From Pseudomonas allokribbensis (GTDB taxonomy: Bacteria; Pseudomonadota; Gammaproteobacteria; Pseudomonadales; Pseudomonadaceae), in the NCBI RefSeq assembly GCF_014863605.1, contig NZ_CP062252.1, positions 5,093,001-5,157,000 on the forward strand: a DNA stretch of 64,000 nt, in the 5' to 3' direction. The notes below the pieces were generated by a model. That model did no database searches. It saw only the letters and a program-made list of their open reading frames with translations, and was not told the origin of the DNA. A program made the translations under genes and the position numbers. Below, one piece after another: positions 8,741 to 17,896 of the stretch (the stretch's first letter is position 1; every line of letters starts with the position of its first letter).

Positions 8741-10164
8741 AACGACAGCACACCGCTGTACAACCCGTAGGCCGCTAGCCCGGCACCGGCGATGACGCAG
8801 GTGAAAATCCCCTTCTCGATCGTGGTGAACAGCGGCTCGCCCTGCTCATGCTTGGCCTTGGCGAACAGAATCACCCCCGGCGCATACAACAGCGCTGACA
8901 GCAGCAAATATTTCACCCCGCCGGCGTACAGCAACCACACCGCGTAGCACAGGGCGATGCCGCCGATCAGCAGATCCTTGGTGCGTTCGGCCGAGGCATG
9001 TTCATAGGTTTCTCCCCGCCCGCTCAACAGCACCGCATAGGCCGCCGACCACAGGTACGGCACCAGAATCATCGACGACGCGAGGTAGATCAGACTGGTG
9101 TAGGTGCCGGCGGAAAACAGCGTGATCAGCAGGAAAATCTGGATCATCACGTTGGTCAGCCACAGCGCGTTGACCGGCACATGGTTGGCGTTTTCCTTTT
9201 TCAGGAACGCCGGCATGGTCTTGTCCTTGGCGGTGGCGAAGAGGATTTCGGCGCACAACAGCGCCCAGGACAACAACGCACCGAGCAACGAAATCGCCAG
9301 GCCGATGCTGATCGCCAGCGCGCCCCACGGCCCGACGATGTGTTCCAGCACCGCCGCCAGCGAAGGGTTCTGCAGGGTCGCCAGTTCCGGCTGGCTCATG
9401 ATCCCCAGCGACAGCACGTTGACCAGCACCAGCAGCGCCAGCACGCCAATGAAACCGATCACCGTGGCCCGACCGACGTCCGCGCGTTTCTCGGCCCGCG
9501 CCGAATACACGCTGGCGCCTTCGATGCCGATGAACACGAACACCGTCACCAGCATCATGTTGCGCACCTGATCCATCACCCCGCCGAAGTTCGGGTTGCT
9601 GTGGCCCCAGATGTCGCGGGTAAAGATATCGGCCTTGAACGCCACGGCAGCGATGACGATGAACATGATCAGCGGCACGATCTTGGCCACGGTCGTCAGC
9701 TGGTTGATAAACGCCGCCTCCTTGATCCCGCGCATCACCAGAAAATGCACGGCCCACAGCAACACCGAAGCGCAACCAATTGCGATCGGCGTGTTGCCCT
9801 GACCGAACACCGGAAAGAAGTAGCCGAGGGTGCTGAACAGCAACACGAAATACCCGACGTTACCCAGCCAGGCGCTGATCCAGTAGCCCCACGCCGACGA
9901 GAACCCCATGTAGTCGCCAAACCCGGCCTTGGCGTAGGCGTAGACGCCCGAGTCCAGTTCCGGTTTGCGGTTGGCCAGGGTCTGGAACACGAACGCCAGG
10001 GTGAGCATGCCGATGGCCGTGATCCCCCAGCCGATCAGGATTGCCCCGGCATCGGCGCGAGCCGCCATGTTCTGCGGCAAAGAGAAAATCCCCCCGCCAA
10101 TCATCGACCCCACCACCAGGGCGATCAGCGCGCCAAGGCGCAACTTTTGCGTCGGTTGCGACAT
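8737..10164 (-). CDS. Arginine/ornithine antiporter-like transporter (ArcD paralogue)
   Basis: 475 residues, an APC-superfamily basic amino acid antiporter with about 12-13 membrane segments. Opens with KLRLGALIALVVGSMIGGGIFSLPQNMA and is nearly co-linear with the ArcD encoded divergently at 10602-12029; most helices are identical or conservatively changed. Likely exchanges arginine and ornithine or a related basic amino acid or amine. Starts at the ATG 10164, and a CTGAC-N4-ATCAG box lies 69-82 bases upstream, suggesting Anr control. Its stop overlaps the alkA start. It could be a second arginine antiporter or have shifted specificity; sequence alone does not decide. Confidence 0.85.
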   Translation of the reverse strand: MSQPTQKLRLGALIALVVGSMIGGGIFSLPQNMAARADAGAILIGWGITAIGMLTLAFVFQTLANRKPELDSGVYAYAKAGFGDYMGFSSAWGYWISAWLGNVGYFVLLFSTLGYFFPVFGQGNTPIAIGCASVLLWAVHFLVMRGIKEAAFINQLTTVAKIVPLIMFIVIAAVAFKADIFTRDIWGHSNPNFGGVMDQVRNMMLVTVFVFIGIEGASVYSARAEKRADVGRATVIGFIGVLALLVLVNVLSLGIMSQPELATLQNPSLAAVLEHIVGPWGALAISIGLAISLLGALLSWALLCAEILFATAKDKTMPAFLKKENANHVPVNALWLTNVMIQIFLLITLFSAGTYTSLIYLASSMILVPYLWSAAYAVLLSGRGETYEHASAERTKDLLIGGIALCYAVWLLYAGGVKYLLLSALLYAPGVILFAKAKHEQGEPLFTTIEKGIFTCVIAGAGLAAYGLYSGVLSL

Positions 10165-10232
10165 TCAAATCTCCTTGAAAGATGGGTGAGGTTTTTATTT
10201 GTAACAACTATTAACTAAACGGATAAAGCTGA

Positions 10233-10246
10233 CTGACGTTTATCAG
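10233..10246 (-). promoter_or_regulatory. Anr/FNR-type box upstream of the arcD paralogue
   Basis: CTGACGTTTATCAG fits the TTGAT-N4-ATCAA dyad with CTGAC/ATCAG half sites. Activation at -41.5 would place transcription start near 10198, about 34 bases before the ATG at 10164. The -10 hexamer is not clear on this side. Confidence 0.6.
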
Positions 10247-10526
10247 GTAATGCCAACAAACGTCCGGTTATATATAGCCGATGACGCTAACGCCTAGCAC
10301 GTTAAGACAGTTTTGTGCGCTGATCCTAATAAATCAATTCTGTACTGAAAACAGATGTGAAAAATTTGCCAAAAGTGGAAAAGCAACTAGCGTGATAACT
10401 CGAAAGTAATAGGATCCATTCCCAACCACATCGACCAAAGGCCTCTGGGACGGGCCTTCCAGACAATAGCTTTATGCCTGCAGCGGTTTCATAAGTCATT
10501 CATTAACAATGGAATGTGAGCATGCA

Positions 10527-10568
10527 CTGATCTAAGTCAGCTGTTTGAAAAGCCAACAGAACTACGCT
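10527..10568 (+). promoter_or_regulatory. Anr/FNR-type box and -10 of the arcDABC promoter
   Basis: CTGATCTAAGTCAG (10527-10540) matches the FNR/Anr dyad. With the dyad centre at -41.5 the predicted start is about 10575, and TACGCT (10563-10568) then falls exactly at the -10 position, as in class II FNR promoters. The P. aeruginosa arc operon is known to be Anr-activated under low oxygen. Confidence 0.68.
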
Positions 10569-10601
10569 GTGAACTCTTCTCTCCTGCAATGGAGTCATGC
10601 A

Positions 10602-12029
10602 ATGTCTGAAGCTCCCGGAAAACTACGGCTAGGTGCACTGGTTGCCCTGGTAGTCGGATCAATGATCGGTGGCGGGATATTCTCTTTGCCACAAAACATG
10701 GCAGCCAGCGCCGACGTCGGTGCCGTGCTGATCGGTTGGGCCATCACCGCTGTCGGTATGCTCACTCTCGCTTTTGTCTTCCAGACCCTCGCCAATCGCA
10801 AACCTGACCTGGACGGCGGCGTCTACGCCTACGCCAAGGCCGGTTTCGGCGACTACATGGGTTTCTCGTCCGCCTGGGGTTACTGGATCAGTGCCTGGCT
10901 GGGCAACGTCGGTTACTTCGTTCTGCTGTTCAGCACCCTCGGTTACTTCTTTCCGATTTTCGGTGAAGGCAACACCGTTGCTGCGGTGATCGGTGCGTCG
11001 GTTTTGCTGTGGGCGGTGCACTTCCTGGTGCTGCGCGGGATCAAGGAAGCGGCGTTCATCAACCTGGTGACCACCGTCGCCAAGGTCGTGCCGTTGCTGC
11101 TGTTCGTCCTGATCGCGATCTTCGCCTTCAAACTGGACATCTTCACCGCCGACATCTGGGGCGTGAAAAACCCGGATCTGGGCAGCGTGATGAACCAGGT
11201 GCGCAACATGATGCTGGTCACCGTGTGGGTGTTCATCGGCATCGAGGGCGCGAGCATCTTCTCGGCCCGGGCGGAAAAACGTTCGGACGTCGGCAAGGCC
11301 ACCGTGATCGGTTTCATCACCGTGCTGCTGTTCCTGGTGCTGGTGAACGTGCTGTCGCTGGGCATCATGACCCAACCGGAACTGGCCAAACTGCAGAACC
11401 CGTCGATGGCCGCCGTGCTGGAGCACGTGGTCGGTCACTGGGGTGCGGTGCTGATCAGCGTCGGCCTGATCATCTCGCTGCTGGGGGCGCTGCTGTCATG
11501 GGTGTTGCTGTGCGCGGAGATCATGTTCGCCGCCGCCAAGGACCACACCATGCCGGAGTTCCTGCGCAAGGAGAACGCCAACCACGTGCCAGTCAACGCC
11601 CTGTGGCTGACCAACGCGATGGTGCAGCTGTTCCTGATCATCACCCTGTTCTCGGCCAGCACTTACCTGTCGCTGATCTACCTCGCCACTTCGATGATTC
11701 TGGTGCCGTACCTGTGGTCGGCGGCCTACGCCCTGCTGCTGGCGGTGCGTGGTGAAAGCTACGAAGGCTTCGCGGCCGAACGCCGCAAGGACCTGATCAT
11801 CGGCGGCATCGCCCTGATCTATGCGGTCTGGCTGCTCTACGCCGGTGGCGTGAAGTACCTGCTGCTCTCGGCCCTGCTCTATGCGCCCGGCGCGATCCTG
11901 TTCGCCAAGGCCAAGCTGGAACTCAAACAACCGGTTTTCACCAACGTCGAGAAGCTGATTTTCGCCGCGGTGGTCGTGGGTGCCCTGGTGGCCGCCTACG
12001 GTCTCTACGACGGCTTCCTGACTCTGTAA
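10602..12029 (+). CDS. arcD: Arginine:ornithine antiporter ArcD
   Basis: 475 residues; brings in arginine in exchange for ornithine to feed the deiminase pathway. APC-family features include the N-terminal LVVGSMIGGGIFSLPQNMA motif and about 13 hydrophobic helices ending in AAYGLYDGFLTL. The ATG at 10602 follows GGAG at 10591-10594; an earlier in-frame extension has no support. First gene of arcDABC, 35 bases before arcA. Its divergent neighbour is a close paralogue, so this locus encodes two such antiporters back to back. Confidence 0.93.
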   Translation: MSEAPGKLRLGALVALVVGSMIGGGIFSLPQNMAASADVGAVLIGWAITAVGMLTLAFVFQTLANRKPDLDGGVYAYAKAGFGDYMGFSSAWGYWISAWLGNVGYFVLLFSTLGYFFPIFGEGNTVAAVIGASVLLWAVHFLVLRGIKEAAFINLVTTVAKVVPLLLFVLIAIFAFKLDIFTADIWGVKNPDLGSVMNQVRNMMLVTVWVFIGIEGASIFSARAEKRSDVGKATVIGFITVLLFLVLVNVLSLGIMTQPELAKLQNPSMAAVLEHVVGHWGAVLISVGLIISLLGALLSWVLLCAEIMFAAAKDHTMPEFLRKENANHVPVNALWLTNAMVQLFLIITLFSASTYLSLIYLATSMILVPYLWSAAYALLLAVRGESYEGFAAERRKDLIIGGIALIYAVWLLYAGGVKYLLLSALLYAPGAILFAKAKLELKQPVFTNVEKLIFAAVVVGALVAAYGLYDGFLTL

Positions 12030-12064
12030 CCCCTGACTGATTTGTTATCTGGAGGATCACTGAA

Positions 12065-13321
12065 ATGACCACGGAAAAAGTTAAGTACGGCGTCCATTCC
12101 GAAGCCGGCAAACTGCGCAAAGTCATGGTTTGCTCCCCAGGTCTGGCCCATCAGCGGCTGACCCCGAACAACTGCGATGAACTGCTGTTCGACGACGTCA
12201 TCTGGGTCAACCAGGCCAAGCGCGACCACTTCGACTTCGTGACCAAGATGCGCGAACGCGGGATCGAAGTGCTGGAAATGCACAACCTGCTGACCGACAT
12301 CGTTTCCAACCCCGAAGCGCTGAAATGGATTCTGGACCGCAAGATCACCCCCGACACCGTCGGCGTCGGCCTGACCAACGAAGTGCGCAGCTGGCTCGAA
12401 GGCCTGGAGCCACGCAAGCTCGCCGAGTTCCTGATCGGCGGCGTGGCCGGTGAAGACCTGCCGGAAAGCGAAGGCTCCAGCGTGATCAAGATGTACCGCG
12501 ATTACCTGGGCCACTCCAGCTTCCTGCTGCCACCGCTGCCCAACACCCAGTTCACCCGCGACACCACCTGCTGGATCTACGGCGGTGTGACGCTCAACCC
12601 GATGTACTGGCCAGCCCGTCGTCAGGAAACCCTGCTGACCACCGCCATCTACAAATTCCACCCCGAGTTCACCAACGCCGACTTCGAAGTCTGGTACGGC
12701 GACCCGGACAAGGATCACGGCCAGGCCACCCTCGAGGGCGGTGACGTCATGCCGATCGGCAATGGCGTGGTGTTGATCGGCATGGGCGAGCGCACTTCGC
12801 GTCAGGCCATCGGCCAACTGGCGCAATCGTTGTTCGCCAAAGGCGCCGTGGAAAAAGTCGTGGTCGCCGGCCTGCCGAAATCCCGCGCGGCGATGCACCT
12901 GGACACCGTGTTCAGCTTCTGCGACCGCGACCTGGTCACGGTCTTCCCGGAAGTGGTCAAGGAAATCGTGCCGTTCATCATCCGTCCCGACAGCAGCAAG
13001 CCTTACGGGCTGGACGTGCGCCGGGAGAACAAGTCGTTCATCCAGGTGGTGGCCGACGTATTGGGCCTCAAGGAACTGCGCGTCGTGGAAACCGGCGGCA
13101 ACAGCTTCGCCGCCGAACGCGAGCAATGGGATGACGGCAACAACGTGGTGGCCGTGGAACCGGGCGTGGTCATCGGCTACGACCGCAACACCTACACCAA
13201 CACCCTGCTGCGCAAGGCCGGGGTCGAGGTCATCACTATCAGCGCCGGCGAACTGGGCCGTGGCCGTGGCGGCGGCCACTGCATGACCTGCCCGATCGTC
13301 CGCGACCCAATCGACTACTAA
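12065..13321 (+). CDS. arcA: Arginine deiminase
   Basis: 418 residues, the same length as the P. aeruginosa enzyme. Converts arginine to citrulline and ammonia, the first step of the pathway. The C-terminal GGGHCMTCP carries the nucleophile Cys406, and the His/Asp pair lies in AMHLDTVF. The N-terminal block [15 protein letters not shown] and [12 protein letters not shown] are typical. A good ribosome site, CTGGAGGATC, precedes the ATG. Second gene of arcDABC, separated from arcB by a 174-base structured spacer. Confidence 0.97.
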   Translation: MTTEKVKYGVHSEAGKLRKVMVCSPGLAHQRLTPNNCDELLFDDVIWVNQAKRDHFDFVTKMRERGIEVLEMHNLLTDIVSNPEALKWILDRKITPDTVGVGLTNEVRSWLEGLEPRKLAEFLIGGVAGEDLPESEGSSVIKMYRDYLGHSSFLLPPLPNTQFTRDTTCWIYGGVTLNPMYWPARRQETLLTTAIYKFHPEFTNADFEVWYGDPDKDHGQATLEGGDVMPIGNGVVLIGMGERTSRQAIGQLAQSLFAKGAVEKVVVAGLPKSRAAMHLDTVFSFCDRDLVTVFPEVVKEIVPFIIRPDSSKPYGLDVRRENKSFIQVVADVLGLKELRVVETGGNSFAAEREQWDDGNNVVAVEPGVVIGYDRNTYTNTLLRKAGVEVITISAGELGRGRGGGHCMTCPIVRDPIDY

Positions 13322-13339
13322 CTTTTTGACTTAAAACGA

Positions 13340-13481
13340 CCCGGCGCTGTGAAAGCGTAGCGAGCGAAGGAAAGACAAGGCAAAAACAGGCGAGGAAGCG
13401 GAGTTTACTGGCTGTAAATGAGCATTCCGAGCCTGTTTTTAACGCAGTATTTCCGAGCGCAGTAGCTTTCACAGTGTCGGG
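13340..13481. repeat. Long structured repeat-like element between arcA and arcB
   Basis: Nested inverted repeats. The outer arm 13340-13356 pairs with 13465-13481 over 17 positions (15 Watson-Crick, two G-U). An inner pair joins AAAAACAGGC (13382-13391) to GCCTGTTTTT (13431-13440). Innermost are GGAA/TTCC and TTTAC/GTAAA. It lies inside the operon, so it is transcribed and may affect RNA stability or relative arcB expression. The sequence resembles dispersed intergenic elements I recall from Pseudomonas genomes; copy number here is untested and no second copy was noticed in this window. Confidence 0.68.
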
Positions 13482-13495
13482 CAAGGAGATCCATC

Positions 13496-14506
13496 ATGGC
13501 TTTCAATATCCACAACCGTAACCTGCTCAGCCTGGAACACCACACCCCACGTGAGCTGCGTTACCTGCTCGACCTGTCCCGCGACCTCAAGCGCGCCAAG
13601 TACACCGGCACCGAGCAACAACACCTGAAGGGCAACAACATCGCCCTGATCTTCGAAAAAACCTCGACCCGCACCCGTTGCGCGTTCGAAGTCGCCGCGT
13701 ATGACCAGGGCGCCAACGTCACCTACATCGACCCGAATTCCTCGCAGATCGGCCACAAGGAAAGCATGAAGGACACAGCCCGCGTGCTGGGTCGCATGTA
13801 CGACGCCATCGAGTACCGTGGCTTCAAGCAGGAAATCGTCGAAGAGCTGGCCAAGTTCGCCGGCGTACCGGTGTTCAACGGCCTGACCGATGAATATCAC
13901 CCAACGCAAATGATCGCCGACGTGCTGACCATGCGTGAGCACGCCGACAAGCCGATCCATGAAATCAGCTACGCCTACCTGGGCGACGCCCGCAACAACA
14001 TGGGCAACTCGCTGCTGCTGGTCGGCGCCAAACTGGGCATGGACGTGCGCATCTGCGCGCCAAAAGCCCTGTGGCCCCACGACGATCTGGTCGATCGCTG
14101 CAAGAAATACGCAGAGGAAAGCGGTGCCCGCATCACGCTGACCGATGATCCGAAAGCCGCCGTCAAAGGCGTGGACTTCATCCACACCGACGTCTGGGTA
14201 TCGATGGGCGAACCGGTTGAAGCCTGGGCCGAGCGTATCCAGCAACTGCTGCCATACCAGGTCAACAAAGAGCTGATGAAAGCCACCGGCAACCCGCGCA
14301 CCAAGTTCATGCACTGCCTGCCGGCGTTCCACAACAGCGATACCAAGGTCGGCAAACAGATCGCCGAGCAGTATCCGCACCTGGCCAACGGCATCGAAGT
14401 GACCGACGACGTGTTCGAGTCGCCTGCCTGCATCGCCTTCGAGCAAGCGGAAAACCGCATGCACACCATCAAGGCGATTCTGGTGTCGACCCTGGCTGAT
14501 CTGTAA
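13496..14506 (+). CDS. arcB: Catabolic ornithine carbamoyltransferase
   Basis: 336 residues. Splits citrulline with phosphate into ornithine and carbamoyl phosphate. Carbamoyl-phosphate binding motif STRTR in [15 protein letters not shown], plus [12 protein letters not shown] and the ornithine-site [14 protein letters not shown]. The operon position after arcA marks it as the catabolic isozyme rather than anabolic ArgF. AAGGAGATCC precedes the ATG. Confidence 0.96.
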   Translation: MAFNIHNRNLLSLEHHTPRELRYLLDLSRDLKRAKYTGTEQQHLKGNNIALIFEKTSTRTRCAFEVAAYDQGANVTYIDPNSSQIGHKESMKDTARVLGRMYDAIEYRGFKQEIVEELAKFAGVPVFNGLTDEYHPTQMIADVLTMREHADKPIHEISYAYLGDARNNMGNSLLLVGAKLGMDVRICAPKALWPHDDLVDRCKKYAEESGARITLTDDPKAAVKGVDFIHTDVWVSMGEPVEAWAERIQQLLPYQVNKELMKATGNPRTKFMHCLPAFHNSDTKVGKQIAEQYPHLANGIEVTDDVFESPACIAFEQAENRMHTIKAILVSTLADL

Positions 14507-14520
14507 GCGTTGACCTTTGA

Positions 14521-14553
14521 CCTGCGGGCGCCGCCGAAGGCTGCACCCGCAGG
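14521..14553 (+). other. Intercistronic hairpin between arcB and arcC
   Basis: CCTGCGGG (14521-14528) pairs with CCCGCAGG (14546-14553). There is no T-run, so it is more likely an mRNA stability or processing hairpin than a terminator. It lies 27 bases before the arcC start. Confidence 0.5.
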
Positions 14554-14580
14554 CTCACCGAATTCTGAAAGGACTGCATT

Positions 14581-15510
14581 ATGCGTATCGTCGTAGCTCT
14601 GGGCGGTAACGCCCTGCTCCGCCGTGGTGAGCCGATGACCGCTGACAACCAGCGCGCCAACATCCGCATCGCCACCGAGCAAATCGCCAAGATCCATCCC
14701 GGCAACCAACTGGTCATTGCTCACGGCAATGGCCCGCAAGTCGGCCTGCTGTCGTTGCAGGCAGCCGCCTACACCTCCGTCACCCCTTACCCGCTGGACG
14801 TGCTCGGTGCCGAAACCGAAGGCATGATCGGCTACATCATCGAACAGGAACTGGGCAACCTGCTGGACTTCGAAGTCCCGTTCGCCACCCTGCTCACCCA
14901 GGTCGAAGTCGACGCCAACGACCCGGCCTTCAAAAACCCGACCAAACCGATCGGCCCTGTCTACGACAAGGCTGAAGCAGAAAAACTCGCCGCCGAGAAA
15001 GGCTGGGCGATTGCCCCGGACGGCGACAAGTTCCGCCGTGTGGTGGCCAGTCCACGGCCGAAACGCATTTTCGAAATCCGCCCGATCAAGTGGCTGCTGG
15101 ACAAGGGCAGCATCGTGATCTGCGCCGGCGGAGGCGGCATCCCGACCATGTATGACGAGAAGCGCAACCTCAAAGGTATTGAGGCGGTCATCGACAAGGA
15201 CCTGTGCTCGTCGCTGCTCGCCGAACAGCTGGAAGCGGACTTGCTGGTGATCGCCACCGACGTCAACGCGGCGTACATCGACTTCAAAAAGCCAACCGAG
15301 AAAGCCATCGCCCAGGCTCACCCGGACGAACTCGAACGCCTGGGCTTCGCTGCCGGCTCCATGGGGCCGAAGGTGCAGGCAGCCTGTGAATTTGCGCGCC
15401 ATACTGGCAAGGTTGCGGTGATCGGTTCGCTGGCAGACATTGAAGCCATCGTCCAGGGCACCGCCGGCACGCGGGTCAGCACCGCCGCGCCAGGCATCAC
15501 CTACCGATAA
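14581..15510 (+). CDS. arcC: Carbamate kinase
   Basis: 309 residues. Transfers phosphate from carbamoyl phosphate to ADP, the ATP-yielding last step of arginine fermentation. Amino-acid-kinase fold: [18 protein letters not shown] at the start, [20 protein letters not shown], and [14 protein letters not shown] near the end. The ribosome site GAAAGGACTGC is well placed. Fourth gene of arcDABC. Confidence 0.97.
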   Translation: MRIVVALGGNALLRRGEPMTADNQRANIRIATEQIAKIHPGNQLVIAHGNGPQVGLLSLQAAAYTSVTPYPLDVLGAETEGMIGYIIEQELGNLLDFEVPFATLLTQVEVDANDPAFKNPTKPIGPVYDKAEAEKLAAEKGWAIAPDGDKFRRVVASPRPKRIFEIRPIKWLLDKGSIVICAGGGGIPTMYDEKRNLKGIEAVIDKDLCSSLLAEQLEADLLVIATDVNAAYIDFKKPTEKAIAQAHPDELERLGFAAGSMGPKVQAACEFARHTGKVAVIGSLADIEAIVQGTAGTRVSTAAPGITYR

Positions 15511-15523
15511 CCAGAAATACCGG

Positions 15524-15544
15524 GGGCAGACCCAGGGTCTGCCC
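15524..15544 (+). terminator. Hairpin after arcC, weak terminator candidate
   Basis: GGGCAGACCC (15524-15533) and GGGTCTGCCC (15535-15544) form a very strong stem, followed only by TTCTCC. It may partially terminate or protect the arc transcript before the downstream small gene. Confidence 0.5.
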
Positions 15545-15574
15545 TTCTCCCATGCCTTGAAAGGAGAGAACACC

Positions 15575-15937
15575 ATGGCCCAGTTCGAACCCGGTCACTT
15601 GCACATCGAACGGCACGCGTTGACCCAGGATGACGTCAACTACAACATCCGCCTCGAATACGAGGTGTCGCAGGATCCGCAAAAAGGCAAAGGGATACAG
15701 TTCCGGCTGGTTGGAACCATCCAGGGCAAAGAGGTCAACGAACCGTTCTTCCTGCCCAAGGAAGAGGCCTACAACTTCGCCCGCAACGTGACGCAGATTG
15801 CCGAAAAATACGGCATCCCCAAGAGCCACAGCCAGATCGGCTCGGTCCACAAGCATTACGATTTGATGTTTGAAGACATCCGTGTGCAGTTGAATATGAA
15901 ATCCGGGGATCCGGTCAATCCCGAGCATTTTGAGTAA
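15575..15937 (+). CDS. DUF5064-like small protein of the arc locus
   Basis: 120 residues, soluble, no signal peptide or membrane segment. It resembles a Pseudomonas-restricted family I recall as DUF5064; function unknown. The start at 15575 is chosen for the strong AAGGAGAG eight bases upstream; longer in-frame extensions lack a ribosome site. It follows arcC by 64 bases across a hairpin and may be read through from the arc promoter. His-rich N-terminus (GHLHIERHALT) and a C-terminal HKHYDLMF segment; no catalytic motif recognised. Confidence 0.72.
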   Translation: MAQFEPGHLHIERHALTQDDVNYNIRLEYEVSQDPQKGKGIQFRLVGTIQGKEVNEPFFLPKEEAYNFARNVTQIAEKYGIPKSHSQIGSVHKHYDLMFEDIRVQLNMKSGDPVNPEHFE

Positions 15938-15958
15938 CCCCGCACACCACAGATCCAT

Positions 15959-15982
15959 TGTGGGAGCGAACTCGCTCCCACA
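15959..15982. repeat. REP-like palindrome
   Basis: TGTGGGAGCG (15959-15968) against CGCTCCCACA (15973-15982). This is the GTGGGAGC palindrome class scattered between genes in fluorescent pseudomonads; related hairpins occur at 35882-35933 and 55811-55828. It may also end the arc transcript. Confidence 0.75.
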
Positions 15983-16082
15983 GGAGATGCATACCCGCCG
16001 CAAGTTCACGTCGGATTTCACCTGAAGCCCCGCCCCAAGGCATACTTGCCCCCCTCCGTACTCCAGAACACTGAACCACCCC

Positions 16083-17591
16083 ATGCGTATCCACGTCAGC
16101 TTCATCGACCGCGTCGGCATCACCCAGGAAGTCCTGGCGATACTCGGTGGGCGCAATCTCAATCTGGATGCGGTGGAAATGGTCCCGCCGAACGTCTACA
16201 TCGACGCCCCGACCCTCAGCCCGCAAGTGCTCGAAGAACTGAAAGATGCGCTGTTTCGAGTGCGCGGCGTCGAGGCCGTGGTGGTGGTCGACATCCTGCC
16301 CGGTCAGCGCCGGCACTTGCAGCTCGACGCGTTGCTCGCAGCAATGACCGACCCGGTGCTGGCGCTGGACAGCGCCGGCAAAGTGCTGCTGGCCAACCCG
16401 GCGCTGATCGCCTTGTACGGTCGCGAGCCGGCCGGTGAAAGCGTCTCGGAACTGTTCAACGATCCCGGCCTGCTCGAAACCTTGCTGGAGCAAGGCTTCC
16501 GCCTGCCGCTGCGGGAAATCACCGTCAACGGCCAGACCCTGTTGCTGGACGCCACGCCGATCACCGACGCCGGCGCCCTGCTGACCCTGTATCAACCGAA
16601 CCGCATCGGCGAACAACTCTCGGCGCTGCACCACGACCATGCCGAAGGTTTCGATGCGCTGCTCGGCGAGTCCCCGGCGATCCGCACGCTCAAGGCCCGC
16701 GCGCAACGGGTCGCGGCCCTCGATGCGCCGCTGCTGATCCAGGGCGAAACCGGCACCGGCAAGGAACTGGTAGCCCGCGCCTGCCACGCCATCAGCACCC
16801 GCCACAGCGCGCCATTTCTGGCGCTGAACTGCGCGGCCCTGCCGGAGAACCTCGCCGAGAGCGAACTGTTCGGCTACGCCCCCGGCGCCTTCACCGGCGC
16901 ACAACGGGGCGGCAAACCGGGGCTGATGGAACTGGCCAACCAGGGCACGGTGTTTCTCGACGAGATCGGCGAAATGTCACCATACTTGCAGGCCAAGCTG
17001 CTGCGCTTTCTCAACGATGGCAGCTTCCGTCGGGTGGGCGGTGATCGCGAAGTGAAGGTCAACGTGCGCATCCTCAGCGCGACCCACCGCGACCTGGAAA
17101 AAATGGTCAGCGAAGGCCTGTTCCGCGAAGACCTGTTCTACCGCCTCAACGTGCTCAACGTCGAAGTGCCGCCGTTGCGCGAACGCGGCCAGGACATTCT
17201 GTTGTTGGCGCGTTACTTCATGCAGCAGGCCTGCGCGCAGATCCAGCGCCCGGTCTGCCGACTCGCCCCGGGCACTTACCCGGCGCTGCTCGACAACCGC
17301 TGGCCGGGCAACGTGCGGCAATTGCAGAACGTGATCTTCCGCGCCGCCGCCATCTGCGAAAGCAGTCTGGTGGACATCGGCGACCTCGACATCGCCGGCA
17401 CCTCGGTGGCGCGCCAGACCGACACCGATGTCGACAGCCTGGAAGAAGCCGTGGAGGCGTTCGAGAAATCGCTGCTGGAAAAACTCTACGTCAGCTACCC
17501 CTCGACCCGCCAACTGGCCAGTCGCCTGCAGACCTCGCACACCGCGATTGCCCATCGGCTGCGCAAGTACGGGATTCCGGGAAAAGCCTGA
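16083..17591 (+). CDS. gcsR: Sigma-54 activator of glycine cleavage genes (GcsR, TyrR-like)
   Basis: 502 residues. Domains in order: an N-terminal ACT domain ([19 protein letters not shown]) likely to bind an amino acid, a PAS domain about 80-185, an AAA+ domain about 205-430 with Walker A GETGTGKE, intact GAFTGA loop and Walker B VFLDEIGE, and a C-terminal TyrR-type helix-turn-helix ([19 protein letters not shown]). The GAFTGA loop means it should contact sigma-54, unlike E. coli TyrR. It sits just before gcvH-gcvP-sdaA-gcvT, as P. aeruginosa GcsR (PA2449) sits beside its gcv2 operon. Matching binding sites and a -24/-12 promoter follow in the intergenic DNA. Confidence 0.9.
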   Translation: MRIHVSFIDRVGITQEVLAILGGRNLNLDAVEMVPPNVYIDAPTLSPQVLEELKDALFRVRGVEAVVVVDILPGQRRHLQLDALLAAMTDPVLALDSAGKVLLANPALIALYGREPAGESVSELFNDPGLLETLLEQGFRLPLREITVNGQTLLLDATPITDAGALLTLYQPNRIGEQLSALHHDHAEGFDALLGESPAIRTLKARAQRVAALDAPLLIQGETGTGKELVARACHAISTRHSAPFLALNCAALPENLAESELFGYAPGAFTGAQRGGKPGLMELANQGTVFLDEIGEMSPYLQAKLLRFLNDGSFRRVGGDREVKVNVRILSATHRDLEKMVSEGLFREDLFYRLNVLNVEVPPLRERGQDILLLARYFMQQACAQIQRPVCRLAPGTYPALLDNRWPGNVRQLQNVIFRAAAICESSLVDIGDLDIAGTSVARQTDTDVDSLEEAVEAFEKSLLEKLYVSYPSTRQLASRLQTSHTAIAHRLRKYGIPGKA

Positions 17592-17615
17592 ATCCCGCCA
17601 AAAGCGACCTCCATC

Positions 17616-17633
17616 TGTACTGAAAGCGCTACA
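17616..17633. promoter_or_regulatory. GcsR-like operator 1
   Basis: TGTACTG-N4-CGCTACA fits the 18-bp 7-4-7 layout known for GcsR sites in P. aeruginosa (TGTAACG-N4-CGTTCCG). It begins 25 bases after the gcsR stop and is separated from operator 2 by one base. Confidence 0.55.
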
Positions 17634-17634
17634 G

Positions 17635-17652
17635 CGGAACGATATCGCTACA
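17635..17652. promoter_or_regulatory. GcsR-like operator 2
   Basis: CGGAACG-N4-CGCTACA, same layout, in tandem with operator 1 on a 19-bp period. Confidence 0.52.
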
Positions 17653-17715
17653 CCCTTCTTCGACCACCGCCGTGCAAGGCTTTGATCCGCTTCAGCTTTT
17701 TTCTTCGCTCCAAGC

Positions 17716-17733
17716 TGTAGCGATTTCGCTACA
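17716..17733. promoter_or_regulatory. GcsR-like operator 3, perfect palindrome
   Basis: TGTAGCG-N4-CGCTACA. The palindrome extends to 26 bp (17712-17737), the strongest dyad in the intergenic region. Its end lies 65 bases before the -24 element, a normal enhancer distance. Confidence 0.66.
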
Positions 17734-17797
17734 GCTTGCTCGATCACGACCGCCAACAAATCAATCAACCAATTGATTTATAACGATATTTTTACGT

Positions 17798-17813
17798 TGG
17801 CCGCGTTCTTGCT
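17798..17813 (+). promoter_or_regulatory. Sigma-54 promoter of the gcv operon
   Basis: TGGCCGCGTTCTTGCT matches the TGGCACG-N4-TTGCW consensus with exact GG to GC spacing; only the A5, C6 and G7 positions differ. Transcription would begin near 17824, about 73 bases before gcvH. Agrees with a GAFTGA-bearing activator encoded next door. Confidence 0.75.
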
Positions 17814-17896
17814 AAGTAACCGCTCATAAAATCAGGGCATTGCCGCCCGAGTATTCCACCGCGTCCACCAGACGAGTCTGGCCCCTAGGAGATTCC

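Larger units (their letters stand above)
10165..10601. other. Divergent control region between the two arcD-like genes
   Basis: 437 bases, more AT-rich than the genes. It holds one FNR/Anr-type box near each gene (10233-10246 and 10527-10540), placed symmetrically for outward transcription. No open frame worth calling in between. ArgR sites are expected at Pseudomonas arc promoters, but none could be pinned down by eye. Confidence 0.7.

Noticed and set aside
13340..13481. Small CRISPR-like or IS-end structure between arcA and arcB
   Set aside because: There are no regularly spaced direct repeats, no transposase and no target duplication; it is a single nested inverted repeat.
17592..17896. 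Glycine riboswitch before gcvH
   Set aside because: No tandem aptamer pattern seen. The DNA is instead explained by GcsR-like sites and a sigma-54 promoter.
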